NCBI RefSeq assembly: GCF_002575655.3 | Contig: NC_053035.3 | Span: forward strand, 88,685,322-88,749,321 | Source of the DNA: Aegilops tauschii subsp. strangulata | Taxonomy: Eukaryota > Streptophyta > Magnoliopsida > Poales > Poaceae | Direction: 5' to 3' | Length of the DNA stretch: 64,000 nucleotides | Part shown: piece by piece, positions 1 through 9,386 of the stretch | Position numbering within the stretch: position 1 is the first letter of the stretch | How the letters are laid out: the number at the start of each line of letters is the position of its first letter | Translations under genes and position numbers: made by a program | The notes under the pieces: generated by a model | The model's database searches: none | The model's input: the letters and a program-made list of their open reading frames with translations, nothing else | What the model was told of the DNA's origin: nothing

Positions 1-139
1 TCCAACAACTTATCCATATAGACATACATATCCAAACAAGTTTTCATAAACAACAAGGAAGCACCAGAAGAATAGTACACTCCATGAATCCAAGCTTCCT
101 CATGTAAAGCAAATCTACAAATTGGGAAAGATGAAAGTT

Positions 140-230
140 AGAAGAAGAAGAAGAAGACTAGTTGGAAGAAGAAGACTAGTTAGAAGAAGAAGAAGAAGAC
201 TAGTTAGAAGAAGAAGAAGATTTTTTTCTT
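140..230. repeat. GAA/AAG microsatellite
   Basis: An impure run of AGAAGAAGAAG blocks separated by GACTAGTT spacers. It sits just outside the short tandem repeats at the 3' side of the CACTA element. Confidence 0.85.
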
Positions 231-274
231 CTCTTTCTTTTTCTCCTCTCCTCTTCTTTATCTTCGTCTTCTTC

Positions 275-570
275 TAACTAAGGTAGGTAAAAATGCCATT
301 TTATTGCTAAGCTAGGTAAAAATGCTAAGTGTAGGTCATTTTAGAGCTAAGGTAGGTAAATAGGTCATTTTAGAGCTTACTAAGGTTATTATATCATTTT
401 CGAGGAAAATAAGCTAAGTCTATATCATTTTGGAGCTAACAAAGATTATCATGCCATTTTTTACCTAAGTATGCTAAGTATGTCATAAATGAACTGAATA
501 AGCTAAGTATAGCTTATTTTTTATCTAACTTAGGTAATTATGCCATTTAGGAGGAAAATAAGCTAAGTAT
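275..570. repeat. short degenerate repeats of CACTA subterminal type
   Basis: Variants of AAGCTAAGTA, GGTAGGTAAA and ATGCCATTTT recur about every 30-45 bases. Clustered short repeats next to the transposase C-terminal ORF resemble the subterminal transposase-binding regions of CACTA elements. No terminal CACTA/TAGTG end is visible to the left, so the boundary is not in the window. Confidence 0.55.
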
Positions 571-601
571 CCATTTGTAAAGCAAAACACTAGAGAAAAC
601 T

Positions 602-937
602 TACCCGCATCACAACAAATGTGATGAAGATCGCAACTAAGGTAACAATTGATCCAACGACATAATGTTACCAAGCCTCATTATCAATGGCATATTTTCT
701 AATCTTCTTAAGCTTCAGGTGCATTGCATCCATCTTCAAGCGCATTGCATTCATCTTCATCTTGTGATCATCGATGGCATCGGCAACATACAACTCCAAT
801 GTCATCTTCTCTTCTTCAATTCTTTTAATTTTTTCTTTCAAATACTCATCTTTCAACCATGAAAAGACATTGAAGTCTTGGTACGATTGGCATATACCAA
901 AGAACATTAACGGGTATTTTGGTCTGCGTCTTCTCAC
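602..937 (-). pseudogene. CACTA-associated C-terminal ORF: coiled coil plus membrane segment
   Basis: The minus-strand ORF (937-668) is rich in Lys, Glu, Met and His in its second half, with a heptad-like region (IKRIEEEKMTLELYVADAID). After a TAA at about 668 (TGG TAA where a Tyr codon would fit) the same frame continues to about 602 with a hydrophobic stretch (SIVTLVAIFITFVV). This layout is familiar from the 3' ORF of Triticeae CACTA elements. Its start overlaps the end of the transposase remnant in another frame, so the two ORFs appear fused by deletion of the rest of the transposase. Its function in the element is not known to me. Confidence 0.6.
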
Positions 938-1644
938 CCATACCGTTGTCTACCACAACATACCTAGAAGAATTGCAAATGGGACAATAGTTCAAGTCCT
1001 CATACTGAAGCCTAAATAAGACACATCCTTTCGCACAGGCATGTATCTTCTCATAGGGCATCTTAAGAGCACGGATGATTTTGTCTGACTGGTACAGGTT
1101 TGGAGGTAGCACATGGCCTTTGGGTAGAAATCGTCCGAATACTGTCATCATCGCGTCGTAGCATTCTCTGCCCAAGTTGAATTGAGCCTTCAAAGCCATT
1201 ATTTGTGAGATGGCATCCAGCTGACAAAGCTCAGTGTGCTCGTGGAGAGGACGTTTTGAGGACTCCAACATTTCAGTGAAGGCCTTTACAGATTCCTCCA
1301 TCTCCTCGTCCGAGTCTCGAGCATCGTCAAAGTCTTGCACCATGTCTGCGGTCCCGGTACCATGCTCGTCGGTGCAACGACGAACCTCGGCTCTGGCACA
1401 TTGGGCGGACTCACCATGTAATGTCCAGACTGTGTAACCAGGCGTAAAACCAAACTTCTGCAGGTCTTTACTCATTTCAAGCTCGTCCCTCTTTTTATAG
1501 TTGTCGCAACGGGCACAGGGGCACCAGCTAAATTCCTGGCCATTTGCAAATGCGGCTCTAACGAACCCCTTGGTTTTTTAACCATTCCTCGGTCCAAACT
1601 TTCTGACTAGTGTAACCCGTGTACATCCATGCATGATCACTCAT
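846..1644 (-). pseudogene. TNP2-like CACTA transposase, N-terminal part, frameshifted and truncated
   Basis: From an ATG at 1644 the minus strand encodes the start of the plant transposase-associated domain (MSDHAWMYTG, then TSQKVWTEEW). It hits a stop near 1573. The downstream frame carries on with the rest of that domain (RAAFANGQEFSWCPCARC), so there is a frameshift at an A-run near 1578. It continues as an acidic linker and the TNP2 region (YEDLNYCPICNSSRY; then KTQTKIPVNVLWYMPIVPRL) and stops at 846. The catalytic DDE part is absent: sequence passes directly into the coiled-coil 3' ORF. The product would have cut and joined the element ends; this copy cannot. Confidence 0.85.
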
Positions 1645-1782
1645 ATTGACTTCCTACTGGACACATAAGAAATATATACATAATTAAGCAAACCATATCC
1701 ATCAGTTAATGGAGTTTGTCAGTTTTATTACGTCCATGCAACCTACACGCTAATAGGTAAAGATAGGTCCTAATCCCACCCG

Positions 1783-1990
1783 AGTATGTGTAGATTGGGT
1801 TCGTTTTCCCATGCTCTGCTCCACATCCGACGCAAAATTTCGGCAGCACCTCCCCGCTGTTCTCCTGATACACGTCTCGACAATAAGCAGAGAGGATGTG
1901 TACCCGGAGAACAACAGGGAGGCACTGACGAAATTCTGCATCGGATCCGGAGCAGAGCATATGGGAAAACGAACCCAATCTACAAATACT
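1783..1990. repeat. inverted repeat inside the CACTA element
   Basis: The left arm begins with GTGTAGATTGGGTTCG and CCCATGCTCTGCTCC. The right arm, near 1945-1990, carries the reverse complement (GGAGCAGAGCATATGGG, then CGAACCCAATCTAC). The inner parts also pair (CGGCAGCACCTCCCCGCTGT against the facing copy). The same structure recurs at 24706-24915. It could fold into a hairpin of about 90-base arms. Confidence 0.8.
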
Positions 1991-2289
1991 TGGGCTGTCC
2001 ATGGCTAACGTTGGACAATTCGAAAGAATCACGATTATAAATATGCAAATGCATGCATATTTATAGATGTAACCCTTTCGAATAGGAGACGCATAGTGGT
2101 TAGGCATACTGATGATTGACACCTATAGCTAGCAAGTTCCATCGGCACGAAGACCGGAATAGAGCAAATGAAGGGGGGGGGGGAGGAGAAGTCATTTGTG
2201 CTCACCAACGAATGCAGGGGCAGAGCTCGTCGAACACCAGACCCTCGTAGTGACGAAATAACTGCACATTTAAATCCAAATATGAGTAA

Positions 2290-3120
2290 CATAGAGACCA
2301 CCTAACCCGCTCGTCCCCGGGTAAACTAAATAGCAACTACCATCGATGCAAGTTACATGAGGCGGTCGGCGTTGAACACTAGATCCACATCCCACAAGTG
2401 AAGCCGGCGCCCGGTGTCCCGCAACAATAGTTCTGGTGGCCGATGACGGTCGAACACCTTGGCGAATTTGTCTGGCAGCCTCTGCGATGAGGATTAAAGC
2501 CAAGTTTCGAAATTTCAAACAACCAAACCGACTTGGGTTAGTTTGGGTGTTTCAAGTTTCAACACTTAGCTTTCAATCGTCATCTCTAAGGCTGCCAGAC
2601 AAATTCGCAATGGTGTTCGACCGCCATCGACGCTGAGAACTGTTGCTTCTGGACGTAGGACCCTTGTGTCACTTGTGGGACGTGGATGTAGTATTCGACA
2701 CCGATGGCCACATGTACCTCGCACTGACGGTACATGCAATTTAGGGTACCATCGACACCGAGGAACCCCCTAACCCGCTCGTCCTCGGGTAAACTAAATA
2801 GCAACTACCATCGGTGCAAGTTACATGAGGCGGTCGGCGTTGAACACTAAATCCACATCCCACAAGTGAAGCCGGCGCCCGGCGTCCCGCAACAATAGTT
2901 CTGGTGGCCGATGACGGTTGCACACCTTTGCGAATTTAGGGTGTTCGACCGCCATCGACGCCGAGAACAGTTGCTTTGGGACGCCGGACGTCGGCGTCAC
3001 TTGTGGGACGTGGATGTAGTGCTCGACACCGACGGCCACATGTATCTCGCACCGACGATACTTGTTATTTAGGGTTCCATCGACACCGAGGAACCCCCTA
3101 ACCCGCTCATCCCCGGGCGC
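2290..3120. repeat. alternating inverted array of a gene-like fragment in the CACTA element
   Basis: Four related segments alternate in orientation: about 2290-2520 (minus), 2586-2760 (plus), 2765-2935 (minus) and 2940-3120 (plus). Each encodes a similar peptide when read in its own direction, with FDRHR, LLL-D-G/A and HLWDVD-VFN blocks. The direct copies (2330-2460 and 2810-2940) are nearly identical over about 130 bases. The block is repeated at 25210-26040. I do not recognise the source protein. Confidence 0.75.
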
Positions 3121-3389
3121 CAGGTATGGCGACGCACGGTCGATGGGTCAGCACTCGGACCAGGGGGTTCTCGGCATGGGTGTCGGGACCGGCGGGACCC
3201 ACTGGCTCCACCATCTATCCCCTCGGCAACCCTCTTCCTTTTTCCCTTTTTCCTCGTCTTCTACTTATTCTTTTTTTTCAATTTTCTTCTTCTTCTAATA
3301 ATCTAAACCTAAATCTGGCAATAACCTAATCCTACCACTCTAACCTAAATCTAAACACAAATAACAGCAGAAAAAAACCTTGGCTCCGA

Positions 3390-3510
3390 CGGTGGTGGAG
3401 GAGGCGGCGGGCGGCGGGGCAATGGGACAGGGCGGCGGGGTGGCGGCGGGGCGGTGGGACGGGGCGGCGGGGGTGGCGGCGGGGCGGGGGGCGGGGGGGG
3501 GGGGGGGAGC
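3390..3510. repeat. G-rich low-complexity tract of the CACTA subterminal region
   Basis: An extremely G-rich plus strand made of GGCGGGG, GGTGGGA and runs up to 17 G, ending exactly at the Gypsy A LTR. A matching tract precedes Gypsy B (26320-26443) and continues on B's right side (34885-34990), which shows it is pre-existing CACTA sequence and not part of the Gypsy element. Confidence 0.8.
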
Positions 3511-5096
3511 TGATACGTCTCCAACGTATCTATAATTTTTGATTGTTCCATGCTATATTATATTCTGTTTTGGACATTATTGGGCTTTATTATAAACTTT
3601 TATATTATTTTTTGAGACTAACCTATTAACCGGAGGCCCAGCCCAGAATTGCTGTTTTTTTGCCTATTTCAGAGTTTCGTAGAAAAAGAATATCAAACGG
3701 AGTCCAAACGGAATGAAACCTTCGGGAACGTGATTTTCAGAACGAACGTGATCCAGAGGACTTGGACCCCACGTCAAGACATCAACCAGGAGGGCACGAG
3801 GTAGGGGCGCGCCTACCCCCCCTCCAGGGCGCGCCCTCCACCCTCGTGGGCCCCCTGTTGCTCCACCGACGTACTCCTTCCTCCTATATATACCTACGTA
3901 CCCCCAAACTACCATATACGGAGCCAAAAACCTAATTCCACCGCCGCAACCTTCTGTACCCGTGAGATCCATCTTGGGGCCTGTTCCGTACCTCCACCGG
4001 AGGGGGCATCAGTCACGGAGGGCTTCTACATCAACACCAGCCTCTCCGATGATGTGTGAGTAGTTTACCTCAGACCTTCGGGTCCATAGTTATTAGCTAG
4101 ATGGCTTCTTCTCTCTTTTTGGATCTCAATACAATGTTCTCCCCCTCTCTCGTGGAGATCTATTCGATGTAATCTTCTTTTGCGGTGTGTTTGTTGAGAC
4201 CGATGAATTGTGGGTTTATGATCAAGTTTATCTATGAACAATATTTGAATCTTCTCTGAATTCTTTTATGTATGATTGGTTATCTTTGCAAGTCTCTTCG
4301 AATTATCAGTTTGGTTTGGTCTACTAGATTGATCTTTCTTGCAATGGGAGAAGTGCTTAGCTTTGGGTTCAATCTTGCGGTGTCCTTTCCCAGTGACAGT
4401 ACGGGCAGCAAGGCATGTATAGTATTGTCGCCATCGAGGATAACAAGATGGGGTTTATATCATATTGCATGAGTTTATCCCTCTACATCATCTCATCTTG
4501 CTTAAAGCGTTACTCTGTTCTTATGAACTTAATACTCTAGATGCATGCTGGATAGCGGTCGATGTGTGGAGTAATAGTAGTAGATGCAGGCAGGAGTCGG
4601 TCTACTTGTCTCGGACGTGATGCCTATATACATGATCATACCTAGATATTCTCATAACTATGCTCAATTCTGTCAATTGCTCAACAGTAATTTGTTCACC
4701 CACCGTAAATACTTATGCTCTCGAGAGAAGCCACTAGTGAAACCTATGGCCCCCGGGTCTATTTTACATCATATTAATCTCCCGACAACAAGCTATTTCT
4801 AGCGCCGTTTTTATTTTGTTTTCTTTACTTTGCAGCTTTATTATAAAAATACCAAAAATATTATCTTATCATATCTATCAGATCTCACTTTCGTAAGTGA
4901 CCGTGTAGGGATTGACAACCCCTTATCGCGTTGGTTGCGAGGATTTATTTGTTTGTGTAGGTGCGAGGGACTCGTGCGTGGCCTCCTACTGGATTGATAC
5001 CTTGGTTCTCAAAAACTGAGGGAAATACTTACGCTACTTTGCTGCATCACCCTTTGCTCTTCAAGGGAAAACCAACGCAGTGCTCAAGAGGTAGCA
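3511..5096 (+). repeat. 5' LTR of Gypsy copy A
   Basis: The 1586-base LTR runs from TGATACGTCT to AGAGGTAGCA. A TATA-like CTATATATACC lies near 3885. The LTR is closest to the 5' LTR of copy B: both read CCCCCTCTCTCGTGGAG near 4140 and 27080, where both 3' LTRs read CATGATTCTTGTGGAG. Confidence 0.9.
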
Positions 5097-5107
5097 AGAA
5101 GGATTTT

Positions 5108-5125
5108 TGGTGCCGTTGCCGGGGA
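5108..5125 (+). other. primer-binding site, tRNA-Asp type (Gypsy A)
   Basis: TGGTGCCGTTGCCGGGGA begins 12 bases after the LTR end. It is complementary to the 3' end of plant tRNA-Asp with one mismatch (TGGCGCCG expected). Copy B has the perfect form at 28040. Confidence 0.85.
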
Positions 5126-5332
5126 GTCTACGCAAAAGTCAACATACCAAGTACCCATCACAAACCCTTATCTCCCGCATTACATTATTTGCCATTTGCC
5201 TCTCGTTTTCCTCTCCCCCACTTCACCCTTGCTGTTTTATTTGCCCTCTCTTTTCCGTTCGTCCTTTTGTTTGCTCGTGTTGCCATGTGCCTTCTATATG
5301 CTTGCATCTTCGCTTGCTGAAAATTTATTGAT

Positions 5333-6304
5333 ATGGATCCACTTAAAGTATTCTACTTGGATCATCTTCAATCCTTATGCGCTCGTGCTGAAACCCCAAC
5401 TAGCCTAGTTGATGTGAAATCTTTAGATGAGCATGCTCATTTTGTGCGTCATCGTTTGTCTGAAGAAGGGAAGCTCTTATGGTATCATATAAATAGTTTG
5501 CTATGCTATGCTTGGAATCTTTGTGAAATTTGTGATTTTACTTGTTGCTCTAAGAACCCTAAAAAACACCTTCCCTACCTATGTGAGTTCAATGATAATG
5601 AAATCTTATCTTCTTATGCAAAGGGTGTTTATAGTTACTATGATATCGAACAAATTGAAGAATTTGTCATTTTTAAGGGTGCTCATGAAGTTGCTTCTTT
5701 GATTGAAAAGTATGATTTTACTCTCAACAAATCTGAAAATTCCGTCATACTAAAATATTGCAATGAAAACTTTGCCCATAATGTCTATGTCCAAGAATTT
5801 ATTGAAAGAATGACCGTTGCTTTGGAAGAAAATAATGATATGCATGAATATATAGATAATGATGATTCCGATGATTTGGTTGAAATGTCCCTTGATGAAC
5901 ATGATGCTTGCTATTCTTATGGCCATGATGCCAATATTTATGAAGACGAATTTGCTATAGTGCCTTATGTTAAAAATGAGATCGTTGCTATTGCACCCAT
6001 GCTTGATAGTTCCCTCGATGAAAAGCATGATTTTAATGATTTTACTATAAATTCTCTTGATGTCAGTTGTGCTAATAATATGCAAAACCCTAAGCTTGGG
6101 GATGCTAGTTTTGCTATGTCTACTACTAGTTGCAATGATCATGATTGGGGTGATTCTTCTTATGATCTTGAAAATTTATTTAATCCCCATGATGAATATG
6201 AGATTGATAATATTGTTTGCAATAATATTGAAAGTGGGTTTGGAAGAGTGTCAACTTTAGATCCCACATATTTGGAGAATATTCAATCTTATGATTTTTT
6301 TTGA
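5333..6304 (+). CDS. ORF of unknown function in Gypsy copy A (323 aa; probably once about 450 aa)
   Basis: The protein starts MDPLKVFYLDHLQSL about 210 bases after the primer-binding site. It is acidic and rich in Asp, Asn and Cys, with a Cys cluster (CEICDFTCCSKNPKKHL) near residues 63-79 and Asp-rich stretches near residues 170-180. I see no zinc knuckle, protease, RT, RNase H or integrase motif, so it is not a standard Gag-Pol. The frame is lost at a T-run near 6295; related coding-like sequence continues in other frames to about 6685 (ending FALQFLCLM), and copy B shares the later frameshift near 6380. Copy B's ORF is nearly identical. Function unknown. Confidence 0.6.
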   Translation: MDPLKVFYLDHLQSLCARAETPTSLVDVKSLDEHAHFVRHRLSEEGKLLWYHINSLLCYAWNLCEICDFTCCSKNPKKHLPYLCEFNDNEILSSYAKGVYSYYDIEQIEEFVIFKGAHEVASLIEKYDFTLNKSENSVILKYCNENFAHNVYVQEFIERMTVALEENNDMHEYIDNDDSDDLVEMSLDEHDACYSYGHDANIYEDEFAIVPYVKNEIVAIAPMLDSSLDEKHDFNDFTINSLDVSCANNMQNPKLGDASFAMSTTSCNDHDWGDSSYDLENLFNPHDEYEIDNIVCNNIESGFGRVSTLDPTYLENIQSYDFF

Positions 6305-7350
6305 TAAAAGTGGGTTTGGAGAGGTCATGACTTTAGTTAATGTTAATCCCACTATTCGGAAGAGTGTCAACATTGCATGCATGTGGATCGTGTTGAAAAT
6401 ATTTTATGTGATAGCTATTTTGTTGAATTTGCTTATGATCCCACATGTAATTATTATGAGAGAGGAAAATATGGTCGTAGAAATTTTCATGATAATAAAT
6501 TACCTCTCATTATGTTGAGATTGCTATTGTTTCTTTCCGCTTGCTTGCATATGCTAGTTTTTGCTTGCTATGATAATTTGTTTGCCTATAATATGCCTAT
6601 GCATAGGAAGTATGTTAGACTTAGATGTGTTTGTCGCGTGTTTCATGATGCTCTCTTTGCGCTTCAATTCTTGTGTTTGATGTGAGCATCGTTAAAATTA
6701 TCAATGCCTAGCTAGGGGCGTTAAACGATAGTGCTTGTTGGGAGGCAACCCAATTTTATTTTTAGTTTTTTTCTTTTTGCTTCTGTTTAGGAATAAATAT
6801 TTGATCTAGCCTATGGTTAGATGTGTTTTTATGTTTTAATTAGTGTTTGTGCCAAGTTAAACCTATAGGATCTTCTTGGATGATGGTTATTTGATCTTGC
6901 TGAAAATTCCAGAAACTTTCTGTTGACGAAAATAATTGTTAAAAATCACCAGAACGTGATAAAATATTGATTACAATTGCTGCTGATCAATAAACAAATT
7001 ATCTAGGTCGTCCTATTTTGGCTGAATTTTTGTAGTTCCAGAAGTTTGCGTTAGTTACAGATTACTACAGACTGTTCTGTTTTTGACAGATTCTGTTTTT
7101 CGTGTGTTGTTTGCTTATTTTGATGAATCTATGGCTAGTAAAATAGTTTATAAACCATAGAGAAGTTGGAATACAGTAGGTTTAACACCAATATAAGTAA
7201 AGAAGGACTTCATTACAGTAACTTGAAGTGGTCTTTTGTTTTCTTTCGCTAACGGAGCTCACGAGATTTTCTGTTAAGTTTTGTGTTGTGAAGTTTTCAA
7301 GTTTTGGGTGAAAGATTTGATGGATTATGGAACAAGGAGTGGCAAGAGCC

Positions 7351-7430
7351 TAAGCTTGGGGATGCCCAAGGCACCCCAAGATAATCTAAGGACACCAAAA
7401 AGCCAAAGCTTGGGGATGCCCCGGAAGGCA
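7351..7430 (+). other. internal polypurine-tract-like motifs
   Basis: AAGCTTGGGGATGCCC occurs at 7352 and again at 7407, matching the 3' polypurine tract at 9372-9386. Another copy, AAGCTTGGGGATGCTAG, lies inside the ORF near 6091. Copy B has the same set (about 29024, 30283, 30339 and 33284). They may be extra plus-strand priming sites or relics of internal duplication. Confidence 0.6.
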
Positions 7431-9386
7431 TCCCCTCTTTCGTCTACTTCCATCGGTAACTTTACTTGGAGCTATATTTTTATTCACCACATGATATGTG
7501 TTTTGCTTGGAGCGTCTTGTATTATTTGAGTCTTTGTTTTCTAGTTTGCCACAATCATCTTTGCTGTACACACCTTTTGATGAGAGACACAAATGATTAG
7601 GAAATTATTAGAATACTCTATGTGCTTCACTTATATCTTTTGAGTTATATAGTTTTTGCTCTAGTGCTTCACTTATATTTTTTAGAGCATGGTGGTGGAT
7701 TTGTTTTATAGAAACTATTGTTCTCTCATGCTTCACTTAGATTATTTTGAGAGTCCTACAAAACAACATGGTAGTTTGGTTTAACAATAATAGGCATTCA
7801 AGATTAATAAAAAAAATCTTATGAGTGTGTTGAATACTATGAGAAGTTTGATACTTGATAATTGTTTTGAGGTATGGAGATGGTGATATTAGAGTCATGC
7901 TAGTTGAGTAGTTTTGAATTTGATAAATACTTGTGTTAAAGTTTGTGATTCCCGTAGCATGCACGTATGGTGAACCGTTATGTGATGAATTCGGAGCATG
8001 ATTTATTTATTGATTGTCTTCCTTATGAGTGGCGGTCGGGGACGAGCGATGGTCTTTTCCTACCAATCTATCCCCCTAGGAGCATGCACGTAATACTTTG
8101 CTTTGATAACTTGTAGAATTTTGCAATAAATATATGAGTTCTTTATGACTAATATTGAGTCCATGGATTATACACACTCTCTTCCTTCCACCATTGCTAG
8201 CCTCTCTAATACCGCGCACTTTTCGCCGGTATCATACACCCACCATAGACCTTCCTCAAAACAGCCACCATACCTACCTACATGGCATTTCCATAGCCAT
8301 TCCGAGATATATTGCCATGCAACTTACCACCGTTCCGTTTACTATGACACGCTCCATCATTGTCATATTGCTTCGCATTATCATGTAGTTGACATCGTAT
8401 TTGTGGCAAAGCCACCGTTCATAACTCTTTGATACATGTCACTCTTGATTCATTGCATATCCCGGTACACCGCCTGAGGCATTCACATAGAGTCATATTT
8501 TGTTCTAAGTATTGAGTTGTAATTGTTGAGTTGTAAGTAAATAAAAGTGTGATGATCATCATTTTTAGAGCATTGTCCCAAGTGAGGAAAGGATGATGGA
8601 GACTATGATTCCCCCACAAGTCGGGATGAGACTCCGGACGAAAAATTTAAAAAAAAGAAAAAGAAAAAAAGAGGCCATAAAAAAAGAGAAAAGGCCCAAA
8701 TAAAAAAATAATGAGGGAAAAAGAGAGAAGGGACAATGTTACTATCCTTTTACCACAGTTGTGCTTCAAAATAGCACCATGATCTTCATGATAGAGAGTC
8801 TCCTATGTTGTCACTTTTATATACTAGTGGGAATTTTTCATTATAGAACTTGGCTTGTATATTCCAATGATGGGCTTCCTCAAAATTCCCTAGGTCTTCG
8901 TGAGCAAGCGAGTTGGATGCACACCCACTTAGTTTCTTTTGTTGAGCTTTCATATACTTATAGCTCTAGTGCATCCGTTGCATGGCAATCCCTACTCACT
9001 CACATTGATATCTATTGATGGGCATCTCCATAGCTCGTTGATACGCCTAGTTGATGTGAGACTATCTTCTCCTTTTTTTGTCTTCTCCACAACCACCATT
9101 CTATTCCACATATAGTGCTATATCCATGGCTCACGCTTATGTATTGCGTGAAGATTGAAAAAGTTTGAGAACACTAAAAGTATGAAACAATTGCTTGGCT
9201 TGTCATTGGGGTTGTGCATGATTTAAATACTTTGTGTGGTGAACATAGAGCATAGCCAGACTATATGATTTTGCACGGATAACTTTCTTTGGCCATGTTA
9301 TTTTGAGAAGACATAATTGCTTAGTTAAATTCTGTTTTCATCATTTACCTACTCGAGGACGAGCAGGAATTAAGCTTGGGGTTGCT

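Larger units (their letters stand above)
1..3510 (-). mobile_element. CACTA (En/Spm) DNA transposon, 3' and middle part, interrupted by Gypsy element A
   Basis: The transposase remnant, the coiled-coil/membrane ORF and the short subterminal-type repeats all read leftward, so the element lies on the minus strand. Its 3' end is off the left edge of the window. The right part (1783-3510) is almost identical to 24706-26443, where the paralogous copy continues past a Gypsy insertion to a true CACTA terminus at 35464. Taken together these give the order terminus, G/C-rich subterminal zone, inverted fragment array, transposase, 3' ORF, 3' repeats. The autonomous element is broken by frameshifts and internal loss. 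Confidence 0.8.

Noticed and set aside
3351..3551. Proline-rich minus-strand ORF
   Set aside because: Pure translation of the G-rich low-complexity tract.
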